From DASZGL01 sp035938875 (GTDB lineage: Bacteria; Chloroflexota; Dormibacteria; Aeolococcales; Aeolococcaceae): a stretch of DNA of 32,882 bases. The stretch covers positions 1 to 32,882 of the forward strand of contig DASZGL010000100.1 in assembly GCA_035938875.1 (NCBI GenBank). The letters run 5' to 3'. The position numbers were made by a program, and so were the translations under genes. This document shows positions 8,155 through 15,592 of the stretch, in pieces. The notes below the pieces were generated by a model. That model had not been told where the DNA came from, did not search any database, and saw only the letters and a program-made list of their open reading frames with translations. Within the stretch, counting starts at the first letter, position 1. Each line of letters starts with the position of its first letter.

Positions 8155-9141
8155 CTAGCCGCCCGGAGTCGGCCGCGCGGCGAAGGCGCGCAGCTCATCG
8201 AGGACCCTGCCGATGGGGATGGCGAACGCCTGGGGCGCAGACTGGCTGGCCAGGGTGACGATGCCGATCACGCGGTTGAACTGGTCGAGGACGGGACCGC
8301 CGCTGTTGCCCCTGTAGATCTTGTTGCCGCGCAGGACCATCATGTCCGAGTACACCACCTGGCTGTTCTGGGTGCCGAGGTCGGACCCGTTCTGCACCGG
8401 GATCGGCTGATGCAGCCGCACCAGCACCTCGATTGTCTGGTCCGACTGCTGCGTCGCCCTCGCTGAGGCGAGCACGATGACCTGCTCCTCCACCGGCGGA
8501 TCGCTGCCGGGACCGATCACCAAGGGCTCGCCGGCAAAGCCGTCGAGGGCGCGGATGACGGCGACGTCGTCCTGGGCGCTGAAACCCATGACCACGCCGT
8601 CATGGACGGTGTTGCGGCGGTCGAGGATGCGCAGCGAGTGGCCCTTCTCGATGACGTGGTAGTTGGTGACGAAGTCGCCCTTTTTGTCGAGCAGCCAGCC
8701 GGTGCCGAACTCCTCACCCTGATCGGTCTGGGACTGAACCGTGACGACGTCGCCAAGCGACCTCGCGGCGACATCGCTGAGCGGCAGCGGAGTCGCCGAG
8801 GGCACCGGGGTTGCCAGCGGCTCCGGCCGGTACTGCGCCAGGGAACTGCCGCTCACCGAGGCGTAGTGGACGCTGATGCCGAAGGCCGAGATGCCCACGG
8901 CGAGAAGGAAGAGACTGGTGATGACCACCACCGGAAGCCGGCGATGCCTCGTCGACGGTGGGCCGGAAAGGTCGCGCGGGCCCGCCCACGCCGGCTGGCG
9001 CCACAGCGCCTCGGTTGCGGCCGGCTCAGGTGTTTCGTCAGGGGCGGCGTCGGCTTGGTCGAGGGCAGCGACTTGACGGCCGCACCTGCCGCAGAAGCGG
9101 GCCCCGGGTGCGAGCTCCCAGCCACAGTCGCAGAGGCTCAT
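8155..9141 (-). CDS. Zinc-ribbon, membrane-anchored trypsin-like serine protease
   Basis: 328 residues in three parts. The N-terminal 23 residues hold a zinc ribbon (Cys4, Cys6, Cys17, Cys20). One membrane helix follows at about 68-90, preceded by RHRR, which places the N-terminus inside. The outer part (about 120-320) is a trypsin-like/DegP-like protease with His162 (TNYHVIEKG), Asp191 or Asp192 (DDVAVIRALD) and Ser280 (YRGNSGGPVLD), so the triad is complete. No PDZ domain follows, unlike full HtrA. Start ATG 9139-9141 is chosen because upstream codons lack family character and run into the rph promoter. The role is perhaps envelope protein quality control or signalling; the substrate is unknown. 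Confidence 0.85.
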   Translation of the reverse strand: MSLCDCGWELAPGARFCGRCGRQVAALDQADAAPDETPEPAATEALWRQPAWAGPRDLSGPPSTRHRRLPVVVITSLFLLAVGISAFGISVHYASVSGSSLAQYRPEPLATPVPSATPLPLSDVAARSLGDVVTVQSQTDQGEEFGTGWLLDKKGDFVTNYHVIEKGHSLRILDRRNTVHDGVVMGFSAQDDVAVIRALDGFAGEPLVIGPGSDPPVEEQVIVLASARATQQSDQTIEVLVRLHQPIPVQNGSDLGTQNSQVVYSDMMVLRGNKIYRGNSGGPVLDQFNRVIGIVTLASQSAPQAFAIPIGRVLDELRAFAARPTPGG

Positions 9142-9186
9142 GGTGTGCGGTGGATTGTGAGGGACCGGTGCCCTTCTCCTCCTCTC

Positions 9187-9192
9187 TAGACT
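9187..9192 (+). promoter_or_regulatory. Leaderless -10 promoter (TAGACT) for rph-rdgB
   Basis: TAGACT followed by exactly seven bases and the ATG of rph. No ribosome-binding site could fit on the transcript. Confidence 0.65.
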
Positions 9193-9199
9193 GCCCGCG

Positions 9200-9919
9200 A
9201 TGCGCCCCGACGGCCGCCGTGCCGATGAGCTGCGACCCACATCCATCGATGTGGGAACGCTGCCCTACGCCGAGGGAAGTGCGCTCATCACCATGGGCGA
9301 CACCCGAGTCCTGTGCGCCGCCAGCGTCGAGGAGCGGGTTCCGCCGTACCGCAAGGGCAGCGGCCAGGGCTGGGTGACCGCCGAGTATTCGATGCTGCCG
9401 CGGAGCACGCTGACGCGGACCGAGCGAGACGCGCGGCGGGGCCGCGTCGACGGGCGCGTCCAGGAGATCCAGCGGCTCATCGGGCGCAGCCTGCGCGCCG
9501 CGGTCGACTTTCCGGCGATGGGCGAGCGCACCATCATCCTCGACTGCGACGTGCTCGTCGCCGACGGCGGAACGCGGACTGCGGCGATCACCGGCGCCTA
9601 CGTCGCTCTGGCTCTGGCGATGGCTCGACTCCGCGAAGCCGGGGTTGTCACCCGCGAGCCGCTGCGCCACCAAGTGGCCGCGGTCAGCGTGGGCATCGTC
9701 GCCGGGGAGGCGCGACTCGACCTCGCGTACCTCGAGGACTCGGCGGCGGCCACCGACATGAACTGCGTCGGCACCGAGGACGGTCACTACATCGAGCTCC
9801 AGGGCACCGCCGAGCAGGAGCCCTTCAGCCGTGAGCAGGTCGACGTCCTCCTCGAGCTCGCCAACATCGGGCTCGAGGGCCTCTTCGCCGTGCAACGGGC
9901 AGCGCTGGCTGGACGGTGA
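9200..9919 (+). CDS. rph: Ribonuclease PH
   Basis: Phosphate-dependent 3'-5' exoribonuclease that trims tRNA precursors, acting as a ring-shaped hexamer in the cytosol. The 239 residues match the family from end to end: RPDGRRADELRP at 2-13, GDTRVLCAASVEERVPP at 33-49, GWVTAEYSMLPRST at 57-70, DARRGRVDGRVQEIQRLIGRS (about 77-97) and ILDCDVLVADGGTRTAAITGA at 113-133. The start is fixed by conservation and by the leaderless promoter. It overlaps rdgB by four bases (GTGA), a common actinobacterial-type pairing. Confidence 0.97.
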   Translation: MRPDGRRADELRPTSIDVGTLPYAEGSALITMGDTRVLCAASVEERVPPYRKGSGQGWVTAEYSMLPRSTLTRTERDARRGRVDGRVQEIQRLIGRSLRAAVDFPAMGERTIILDCDVLVADGGTRTAAITGAYVALALAMARLREAGVVTREPLRHQVAAVSVGIVAGEARLDLAYLEDSAAATDMNCVGTEDGHYIELQGTAEQEPFSREQVDVLLELANIGLEGLFAVQRAALAGR

Positions 9920-10533
9920 ACGCACCGGTCGATGCCCTGGTCATCGCCAGTCGCAATCCGGCCAAGGTCAACGAGTTCCGCCGTCTGCTCGCCCGGTCGC
10001 CGTGGCGAGTTGTCGCCCTCGACGACGTACCCGAGGGAGCGGACGTCGAGCTGGTCGAGCCGGGGCCTGACTACGCCGCGAATGCCGTGGCCAAGGCGGT
10101 GGCCGCATCCCTCGCCACCAGCCTGCCCACCCTCGGCGATGACAGCGGAATCGAGGTCGAGGCGCTGCACGGCTGGCCGGGCCCGACTTCGGCTCGCTGG
10201 CTGGGACCGGACGCCTCCGACGCCGACCGGCTCCGCGGGCTGATCGAAGAGGTCAGCCGGCGCAGCCCCGACGATCGCCGGGTCCGCTACGTCGCCGCCG
10301 TCGCCGTGGCGCGGCCGGGGGGCGAGCCGGTCGTCGCTCATGGCACCTGCGACGGTGTCCTGGTGGAGCCTCGGGGGACCGGCGGCTTCGGCTACGACCC
10401 GGGGTTCCTCTCGAGCGACCTGGGCGTGACCTTCGGCGAGGCCGGCGACACCCAGAAGGACGCCGTGTCCCATCGAGCGCGGGCTCTGCGCCGCCTGGCG
10501 GAATCCGGAGTGCTCACGCCACCTGACCCGTAA
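9916..10533 (+). CDS. rdgB: XTP/dITP diphosphatase (non-canonical purine NTP pyrophosphatase)
   Basis: House-cleaning enzyme of the Ham1/RdgB family, removing dITP and XTP from the nucleotide pool. Of 205 residues, IASRNPAKVNEFRRLL at 10-25 is the nucleotide-binding start, LGDDSGIEVEALHGWPG near 73-89 holds the metal-binding Asp pair and the DSG motif, GTGGFGYDPGF is the base-binding loop, and SHRARAL lies near the C-terminus. The usual FxENAxxKA is YAANAVAKA here, so the Glu is replaced, a modest divergence. GTG 9916-9918 overlaps the rph stop as GTGA. Confidence 0.94.
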   Translation: MNAPVDALVIASRNPAKVNEFRRLLARSPWRVVALDDVPEGADVELVEPGPDYAANAVAKAVAASLATSLPTLGDDSGIEVEALHGWPGPTSARWLGPDASDADRLRGLIEEVSRRSPDDRRVRYVAAVAVARPGGEPVVAHGTCDGVLVEPRGTGGFGYDPGFLSSDLGVTFGEAGDTQKDAVSHRARALRRLAESGVLTPPDP

Positions 10534-10565
10534 CCGGCCGGTGTACAAGAGACAACCACGTGGTT
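10533..10565. promoter_or_regulatory. Paired palindromes before the sigma factor gene
   Basis: ACCGGCCGGT at 10533-10542 and AACCACGTGGTT at 10554-10565 are perfect palindromes with centres 22 bases apart, about two helical turns. The second covers the GTG start of the sigma gene. Either alone could be chance in GC-rich DNA; the pair is a candidate operator. Confidence 0.3.
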
Positions 10566-11132
10566 CATTCCGATGAGCAGCCGCAGCAGGCCACAACCGA
10601 GAGCGCGCGCCCCGGCGACCGGGTGTCGCCCGAGTTGCACCTCGTCAGCGACCCCGCCTCCACGTGGGAGGCAGCCTACCGTGAGAACGTCGTCCCCCTC
10701 TATCGCTACGTCCACGCCCGCACCGGCAACCGTCCCGACGCGGAGGACGTTACCGCTGCCGTGTTCCTTCGAGCGCTCCCCCGGCTGCGCTCCGGCGCGT
10801 CACTCGGCGAGGTCCGAGCCTACCTCTACGCCACGGCACGCACCGTCCTCGCCGACCACTGGGCGCGCCATTACAGCGTCGAGGTGGGCCTGCCGGAGGA
10901 GCATGCCGCCGCGCCGGACGAGATCGCGACTGACGGCGGGGTCCAGCGCGCAAGAGCGGTGCTGGCTCAGCTCCCGGCCAACTACCGTGAGGTCCTCGAG
11001 CTGCGCTTCCTCCGCGGCTACTCCGTACGGGAAACGGCCCGAGCCATGAACGTGACCGTCACCAACGCCAAGGTGCTCCAGTGGCGCGCCCTGCGCCGCG
11101 CCGCGCAGCTCGACCCCGAGGGCGACGAATGA
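10560..11132 (+). CDS. ECF-type RNA polymerase sigma factor
   Basis: 190-residue sigma-70 family factor with only regions 2 and 4. Region 2 runs at about 38-105 (WEAAYRENVVPLYRYVHART, DAEDVTAAVFLRALPRL, AYLYATARTVLADHWARH); region 4 at about 135-183 (LAQLPANYREVLELRFLRG, SVRETARAMNVTVTNAKVLQWRALRRA) with the helix-turn-helix. Region 3 is absent, as in ECF factors. The GTG start at 10560 leaves about 35 unconserved residues, so a downstream GTG is possible. It follows rdgB after 26 bases and overlaps the next gene as ATGA. That partner has an anti-sigma-like N-terminus, so this factor is probably held inactive by it. Confidence 0.9.
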   Translation: MVHSDEQPQQATTESARPGDRVSPELHLVSDPASTWEAAYRENVVPLYRYVHARTGNRPDAEDVTAAVFLRALPRLRSGASLGEVRAYLYATARTVLADHWARHYSVEVGLPEEHAAAPDEIATDGGVQRARAVLAQLPANYREVLELRFLRGYSVRETARAMNVTVTNAKVLQWRALRRAAQLDPEGDE

Positions 11133-11791
11133 GCCGGCTGCGACGCGTCTCGGCTTTCGTCGACGCCATCCTCCGCGATCGCCGCCCGCCGCGCTTCGAC
11201 GCCAGCGCCGACGAGGTCGAGATGCTGCGCGCCGCCGCGGCGCTCCGTGGCGCCCGCCCGGAGGCCGACCTGCCCAGGGCGGAGTTCGTCGACTCCCTCG
11301 AGCGGCGGTTGCGCAGCGCTGCCGACGGTGAACGACACCCGCGTCACCTCGTCGACCGGCGCCGATTTCTTGCCGGCGCCGGCCTCGCCGCCGCTGCTGC
11401 GGTAACCGCCGTGGGTACAGAACGCGCCGTCGGCGCCCTGCGCGACCAGGGCACGTCCGCGCCGGCACCGGATCTCGTCCCTGAGGGTGCGACCTGGCAG
11501 CAGGTGGCCACGGTCGCCGACGTGCGCAGCCGCGGGGCGGTGCGGTTCACGTCCGGGGCCGTGCAGGGCTACGTGCTGGTCAGTAGCGACGGCAGCATCG
11601 ACGCCGTGTCGGCGATCTGCACGCACATGGGCTGCGTCATCAACTACAACACCACCGCCAACCGCCTCGACTGTCCCTGCCACGGCGCGTCCTTCCACAC
11701 CGACGGCTCGCCCATCGGCCGCGGGTACCTCAGCCCGCTGCCCCGGTTGCAGAGTCGCGTGAACGGCGACCACGTCGAGGTGCTCGCGTGA
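11129..11791 (+). CDS. Membrane-tethered Rieske [2Fe-2S] protein with anti-sigma-like N-terminus
   Basis: 220 residues. At 1-75 there is a soluble helical segment with VEMLRAAAALRGARPEAD and AEFVDSLERRLR, reminiscent of the cytosolic ends of anti-sigma factors. DRRRFLAG at 76-83 fits the twin-arginine pattern and leads into an Ala-rich hydrophobic stretch to about 97. The rest is a Rieske domain: CTHMGC at 164-169 and CPCHGA at 182-187 supply the cluster ligands Cys164, His166, Cys182 and His185 plus the Cys169/Cys184 disulfide pair. The Ser that raises potential in bc1-type CPCHGS is Ala. It is coupled to the sigma gene by ATGA. It could be a plain electron carrier; no cytochrome b gene is nearby, which favours a sensor role. 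Confidence 0.85.
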   Translation: MSRLRRVSAFVDAILRDRRPPRFDASADEVEMLRAAAALRGARPEADLPRAEFVDSLERRLRSAADGERHPRHLVDRRRFLAGAGLAAAAAVTAVGTERAVGALRDQGTSAPAPDLVPEGATWQQVATVADVRSRGAVRFTSGAVQGYVLVSSDGSIDAVSAICTHMGCVINYNTTANRLDCPCHGASFHTDGSPIGRGYLSPLPRLQSRVNGDHVEVLA

Positions 11792-11844
11792 CCGCCGCAC
11801 GAATCGGACAATCACACGCGGTCACGACACGGTCTCACCGATGA
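11788..11844 (+). CDS. Possible 18-codon coupling ORF between Rieske and cupredoxin genes
   Basis: The GTG at 11788 overlaps the Rieske stop (GTGA) and the frame runs 18 codons to a TGA at 11842 that overlaps the cupredoxin ATG (ATGA). The peptide (VTAARIGQSHAVTTRSHR) has no recognised relative. Its likely use, if real, is to carry ribosomes across the gap so that the whole cluster is translated in series. Short open frames are common in GC-rich DNA, so only the double overlap is notable. Confidence 0.25.
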   Translation: MTAARIGQSHAVTTRSHR

Positions 11845-12287
11845 AGGCATCACCGATGACACCCACCTTATCGGCGCGGCGTCCCCATGCTCTCGCGCTG
11901 TTTGGAGCGGCCCTGCTGTTCGTGCTGTCCGCGTGCGGATCCAGCAGCTCGGGCGGAAACGGCGGCCAGCAGTTGACCGCAACCGACTACCAGTTCAACA
12001 TCACCGGGTTCAGCGAGCCGGCGAGCACATCGGTCACCGTGAACCTGGTGAACAACTCGTCGGGTGGCAATGCTCATTCCTTCACCATCGACAGCCTCAA
12101 CGTCGAGACCGATGTGCAGCCGGGCAACACGGGCACGGTGACCTTCACCACCCCGGCGTCGGGAACGCTCAACTATCACTGCAAGCACCATCCGAACTCG
12201 ATGTTCGGGACCATCACCATCGGCGGCGCCGGGGGAGTCACCACCAACACCACCACCGGCAGCGGCGGCGGGGGATACGGCTACTGA
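11841..12287 (+). CDS. Cupredoxin-domain lipoprotein
   Basis: Exported type 1 copper protein of 148 residues. Residues 13-32 form a lipoprotein signal with lipobox LSAC (lipidated Cys32), followed by a Ser/Gly linker. The domain at 44-128 has the full ligand set: His79 in NAHSF, then Cys114, His117 and Met121 in YHCKHHPNSM, a plastocyanin-like C-x2-H-x3-M arrangement. The Gly/Thr-rich tail is low complexity. An ATG five codons on (11856) is an alternative start. It follows the Rieske gene and probably exchanges electrons with it, or senses copper or redox state outside the membrane; that link is inferred from position. Confidence 0.85.
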   Translation: MKASPMTPTLSARRPHALALFGAALLFVLSACGSSSSGGNGGQQLTATDYQFNITGFSEPASTSVTVNLVNNSSGGNAHSFTIDSLNVETDVQPGNTGTVTFTTPASGTLNYHCKHHPNSMFGTITIGGAGGVTTNTTTGSGGGGYGY

Positions 12288-12302
12288 GCCGCTTGTCCTG
12301 GG

Positions 12303-13064
12303 CTAACGGCGGAAGACGCGGCTGAGCACCACGATGCTGACCTCGAAGAGGATGAGTAGCGGGATCGCCAGCGCCGTCGGCGTGAACGGGTCGGCGCCGG
12401 GGGTGATCACCAGGGCCGCGAAGATGATGCCGACGTAGATCCCCTTGCGGCGTTGCCGCAACCACCGCGACGACACGATGCCGAGCACGCCGAGGAGCAC
12501 GATGACCACGGGGAGCTCGAACGTCACCCCGAAGACGAGGATGAGGATGATGAGGAAGGACAGGTATTCGTTGAGATTCGGCAGAAACTCGATGTCGTTG
12601 CCGAGGAAGTTGGCGAGGAAGTTGAGGCCCAGCGGCATCACCAGGTAGGCGAAGGCCGCGCCGACCAGGAAGAGCAGCAGGCTGCTGGCGATGAACGGAC
12701 CGGCAAACCTGCGCTCCTTGGGACGCAGCCCCGGTGCGACGAATCCCCAGACCTGCCAGAGGACGACGGGAAGCGCCGCGATCAGCCCGGTGATCGAGGC
12801 AATCTTCAGCGGGACGGTGATCGTCTCCAGCGGGTCGGTGAGGATGGGATGCTTGACCAGATGGTTGCCCTGGCCGAGCACGTCGACGATGGGGCGCTCG
12901 AGGAAGGCGATCAGCGGCCTGTCGAAGGGCCACGAGGTGCAGAGGTCGAAGGCGACGATGGTGCAGACGACCCAGGCAGCGCCCGAGATGATCAGCACCC
13001 GGCGGAGCTCCTCCAGGTGCTCGATGATCGTCATGCGACGTTCGTTGTCAGCCACGCCCTGCAC
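12303..13064 (-). CDS. tatC: Sec-independent protein translocase TatC
   Basis: Polytopic receptor subunit of the twin-arginine translocase, which exports folded proteins such as cofactor-loaded Rieske proteins. The sequence has the N-terminal MTIIEHLEELRRVLI motif, six hydrophobic segments, and the conserved FVAPGLRPKERRF loop, and ends ITPGADPFTPTALAIPLLILFE, all TatC hallmarks. Length (253) is normal. The first GTG (13062-13064) directly abuts a TAGCCT hexamer; the GTG at 13053-13055 lies nine bases below it and would suit a near-leaderless start, so the true N-terminus may be three residues shorter. It is separated from tatA by 97 bases and converges with the cupredoxin gene. Confidence 0.95.
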   Translation of the reverse strand: MQGVADNERRMTIIEHLEELRRVLIISGAAWVVCTIVAFDLCTSWPFDRPLIAFLERPIVDVLGQGNHLVKHPILTDPLETITVPLKIASITGLIAALPVVLWQVWGFVAPGLRPKERRFAGPFIASSLLLFLVGAAFAYLVMPLGLNFLANFLGNDIEFLPNLNEYLSFLIILILVFGVTFELPVVIVLLGVLGIVSSRWLRQRRKGIYVGIIFAALVITPGADPFTPTALAIPLLILFEVSIVVLSRVFRR

Positions 13065-13161
13065 AGGCTACAGGCCTCCCATTGCCCGGAATCACGCAGC
13101 GCGTGCCGCGATCAACGGAACGAAGACGTCCACCCCTCCACGCAGCCAACCGCTGAAGCGA

Positions 13162-13416
13162 TCAGACGGTGGTCGGCCGCTCCTCCTTCGCCTCGGTCTT
13201 GGCGGCGGACACGGGCTCCTGACCCGCCTCCTTGTCCGGCTCAGACGCGGTCGCGTTGACCACGTTGTCGCGGATGTCGCTGGAGGCCTTTCTGAATTCG
13301 CGAATCGCCTTGCCCATGCCGGCACCCAGGTCGGGCAGCTTGCCCGGGCCCCAGATGATGAGCACGATGACGAGCAGGATGATGATGTAGGGCCAGTGCG
13401 CTGCGCCAAACGGCAT
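13162..13416 (-). CDS. tatA: Sec-independent protein translocase TatA/E
   Basis: 84-residue pore-forming Tat subunit. One membrane helix (about 9-23), the hinge IIWGPGKLPDLGAGMGKAI (20-38; Gly replaces the usual Phe-Gly start), an amphipathic helix IREFRKASSDIRDNV and a charged, disordered tail with repeated Glu and Lys. It is too short for TatB. ATG 13414-13416 has GAGG eight bases upstream, so this gene uses a normal Shine-Dalgarno. Just downstream on the same strand is tatC. The hemL gene lies upstream, but a separate promoter is likely. Confidence 0.94.
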   Translation of the reverse strand: MPFGAAHWPYIIILLVIVLIIWGPGKLPDLGAGMGKAIREFRKASSDIRDNVVNATASEPDKEAGQEPVSAAKTEAKEERPTTV

Positions 13417-13467
13417 GTGGGATTCCTCGTTGTGCCCAGGGGACCATCAGCCCGCAGGATCGAACTC

Positions 13468-13473
13468 AGTGTA
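13468..13473 (-). promoter_or_regulatory. Candidate -10 (TACACT) for tatA
   Basis: TACACT on the minus strand about 52 bases upstream of the tatA ATG, in the 107-base gap after hemL. The -35 is weak. It would give a leader of about 45 bases with a Shine-Dalgarno. Confidence 0.4.
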
Positions 13474-13523
13474 GCACCGGTTTTCTGCGCCACTCTGAGA
13501 TGCGGCTGAGGGAGTCTCCATGC

Positions 13524-14831
13524 TTACGAAGTGGATGCGGCCAGCGGATCTGTCGCCAGAGCAGCGCCGAACTCTTCGACGGTGCGGTCGATCTCGGACT
13601 CGCTGTGCGCCGAGCTGAGGAACCCCGTCTCGAACTGCGACGGAGGCCAGAAGATCCCTGCCTCGAGCCAGGCCGCGTGGAGGTGGGCGAAGAGTGTCGC
13701 GTCGGCCTTTCGCGCCTGGGTGTAGTCGAAGACCTCGCTGACGCCGAGGAACGGCGTGAGCATGCTGCCCACGCGATTGACCGCGCATACCACGCCGGCG
13801 GCCTCGGCCGACGCGCAGAGGCCGGCGCCGAGCCTGGCGCCAAGCTGCTCCAGCTGGGCATGGACCGCGCCACCGGCCAGGATGTCGAGCACGGCGCAGC
13901 CCGCCGCCATCGCCAGTGGGTTGCCGCTCAACGTTCCCGCCTGGTAGACGCGGCCCGACGGCGCCACCTGTGACATCAGCGCCTCGGATCCGCCGTAGGC
14001 GCCGATGGGGAGACCGCCGCCGATCACCTTGCCCAGGCAGGTGAGATCGGGGAAGACTCCATAGAGCTCCTGGGCGCCACCGGGAGCGACGCGGAACCCC
14101 GTCATCACCTCGTCGAAAACGAGGAGCGCGCCGTGCGCGCCGGTCAGTTCGCGCAGCGACTCGAGGTAGCCCGGACGCGGCGGGACGCAGCCCATGTTGC
14201 CCGCCACCGGCTCGACGATCACCGCGGCGATGCGCTCGCCTTCGCGGGCGAATGCCTCGGCCATCGCCGCCACGTCGTTGTAGGGGACGACGATGGTGTC
14301 CGCCACCGTCGCCGCCGGCACTCCGGGAGAACCGGGGATGCCCAGCGTGGCCACCCCAGACCCCGCGTCGACGAGCAGGAGGTCGGAGTGCCCGTGGTAT
14401 CCGCCGGCGCACTTGACGATGCGATCACGCCCGGTCACCGCTCGGGCGAGACGGAGAGCGGACATCGTCGCCTCGGTCCCCGAGTTGACGAATCGGACCA
14501 TCTCCACCGAGGCGATGGCCGCGGCGATGCGCGCGGCGAGCTCGGCCTCGAGCGCGGTGGGTCCGCCGAACGCCGTGCCCAACTCGAGCTGTGCGGCGAT
14601 CGCCTCGCGCACCGCAGGGTGACCGTGGCCGAGTATGTGCGGTCCGTAGGCGAGGACGTAGTCGATGTACGTCCTCCCGTCCTCGTCGACGAGGGTGGCC
14701 CCGCTGGCGGAGCGGAAAACCGGCGGCTCACCGCCGACCGCGGCGAAGGCGCGCACCGGGCTGCTCACCCCTCCGGGCATCAACGAACGGGCACGGCGCA
14801 TGACCTCACGCGACCGCGGCCCGACGCTCAC
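13524..14831 (-). CDS. hemL: Glutamate-1-semialdehyde 2,1-aminomutase
   Basis: PLP enzyme that converts glutamate-1-semialdehyde to 5-aminolevulinate, the second step of the C5 heme route started by HemA. The 435-residue sequence has SLMPGGVSSPVRAF at 16-29, FVNSGTEATMSALRLAR at 114-130, GGYHGHSD at 143-150, the FDEVMTGFRV metal/cofactor region at 239-248, and PLP lysine Lys268 in GKVIGGGLPIGAYGG. The GTG at 14829-14831 overlaps the cyclophilin stop as GTGA. It is the last gene of the tetrapyrrole operon. Confidence 0.97.
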   Translation of the reverse strand: MSVGPRSREVMRRARSLMPGGVSSPVRAFAAVGGEPPVFRSASGATLVDEDGRTYIDYVLAYGPHILGHGHPAVREAIAAQLELGTAFGGPTALEAELAARIAAAIASVEMVRFVNSGTEATMSALRLARAVTGRDRIVKCAGGYHGHSDLLLVDAGSGVATLGIPGSPGVPAATVADTIVVPYNDVAAMAEAFAREGERIAAVIVEPVAGNMGCVPPRPGYLESLRELTGAHGALLVFDEVMTGFRVAPGGAQELYGVFPDLTCLGKVIGGGLPIGAYGGSEALMSQVAPSGRVYQAGTLSGNPLAMAAGCAVLDILAGGAVHAQLEQLGARLGAGLCASAEAAGVVCAVNRVGSMLTPFLGVSEVFDYTQARKADATLFAHLHAAWLEAGIFWPPSQFETGFLSSAHSESEIDRTVEEFGAALATDPLAASTS

Positions 14832-15592
14832 TGCTGCTCGGCGACGGTCACCGTGGTCATGACGTCACCCACGGCGATGGTTTTGGCCACGTCCATCCCC
14901 GAGGCCACCTTGCCGAAGAGGTTGTACAGCGCCTGGAGCTTGGTGCTGTCGTCGGCGATGCAGACGAAGAACTGGGAGCCGTTGGTGTTCTGGCCACTGT
15001 TGGCCATTGCCACCGCTCCCTCGACGTACGACTGCCGCACCTTCTCATCGTTGAACTGGAATCCAGGGCCCCCGGTGCCGTCACCTTTCGGGTCGCCTCC
15101 CTGGATGACGAAGGCCGCCTCGACGCGGTGGAACTTGAGTCCGTCGTAGAAGTGATTGCGCGCCAGGGTGACGAAGTTGTTCACCGTGACCGGCGCCAGC
15201 TCGGGCTGCAGGCAGATGACGATGGTGCCCTTGGCGGTGGTGATGGTCGCCTCGTACAGCTTGCTGGTGTCGATGGTCTGTGCGGGAGCCGCACTGTACT
15301 TGTGGATGTCGGCGGGGGCGTTGAGCGGAGCCAGGGCGGGACCGAAGGTCGCCGCGGTGCAGTCGGCGTAGGCGATCGGACCCGTCGACGACGTCGTGCT
15401 CGTCGAAGGGCTCGTGCCCGGCGGTGTCGGCTGCACCGGCGTCGTCTCCGGCGTGGGGACGCCCGACGCCGAATTCTTCCCGGCGACGTTGTTCAGGGCG
15501 ATCCCGGCGAAGACCAGGCCGGCAACGACCAGCACCAGGACGGCGATCACGAACGGCTCCTTGGCTCGCGGCGTCTGTGGGGTGTCGCTCAC
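14828..15592 (-). CDS. Membrane-anchored cyclophilin-type peptidyl-prolyl isomerase
   Basis: 254 residues from the GTG at 15590-15592, which overlaps the hemB stop (GTGA). One N-terminal membrane helix at 14-33 with Lys/Arg before it anchors the protein with its body outside; a Pro/Thr/Ser linker spans about 41-72. The cyclophilin domain at about 112-254 shows FHRV (154-157, with catalytic Arg156), FVIQGGDP (161-168), VAMANSGQNTNGSQFFV (194-210) and a FGKV near 227, so the active site is complete. It probably folds exported proteins. Placement inside a heme operon between hemB and hemL has no obvious functional reason. Confidence 0.9.
   Translation of the reverse strand: MSDTPQTPRAKEPFVIAVLVLVVAGLVFAGIALNNVAGKNSASGVPTPETTPVQPTPPGTSPSTSTTSSTGPIAYADCTAATFGPALAPLNAPADIHKYSAAPAQTIDTSKLYEATITTAKGTIVICLQPELAPVTVNNFVTLARNHFYDGLKFHRVEAAFVIQGGDPKGDGTGGPGFQFNDEKVRQSYVEGAVAMANSGQNTNGSQFFVCIADDSTKLQALYNLFGKVASGMDVAKTIAVGDVMTTVTVAEQQ

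Noticed and set aside
13241..13447. 68-codon ORF starting in the tatA leader
   Set aside because: It runs through tatA in another frame without stopping near its start, has no conserved features, and so differs from the short-ORF pattern proposed elsewhere.
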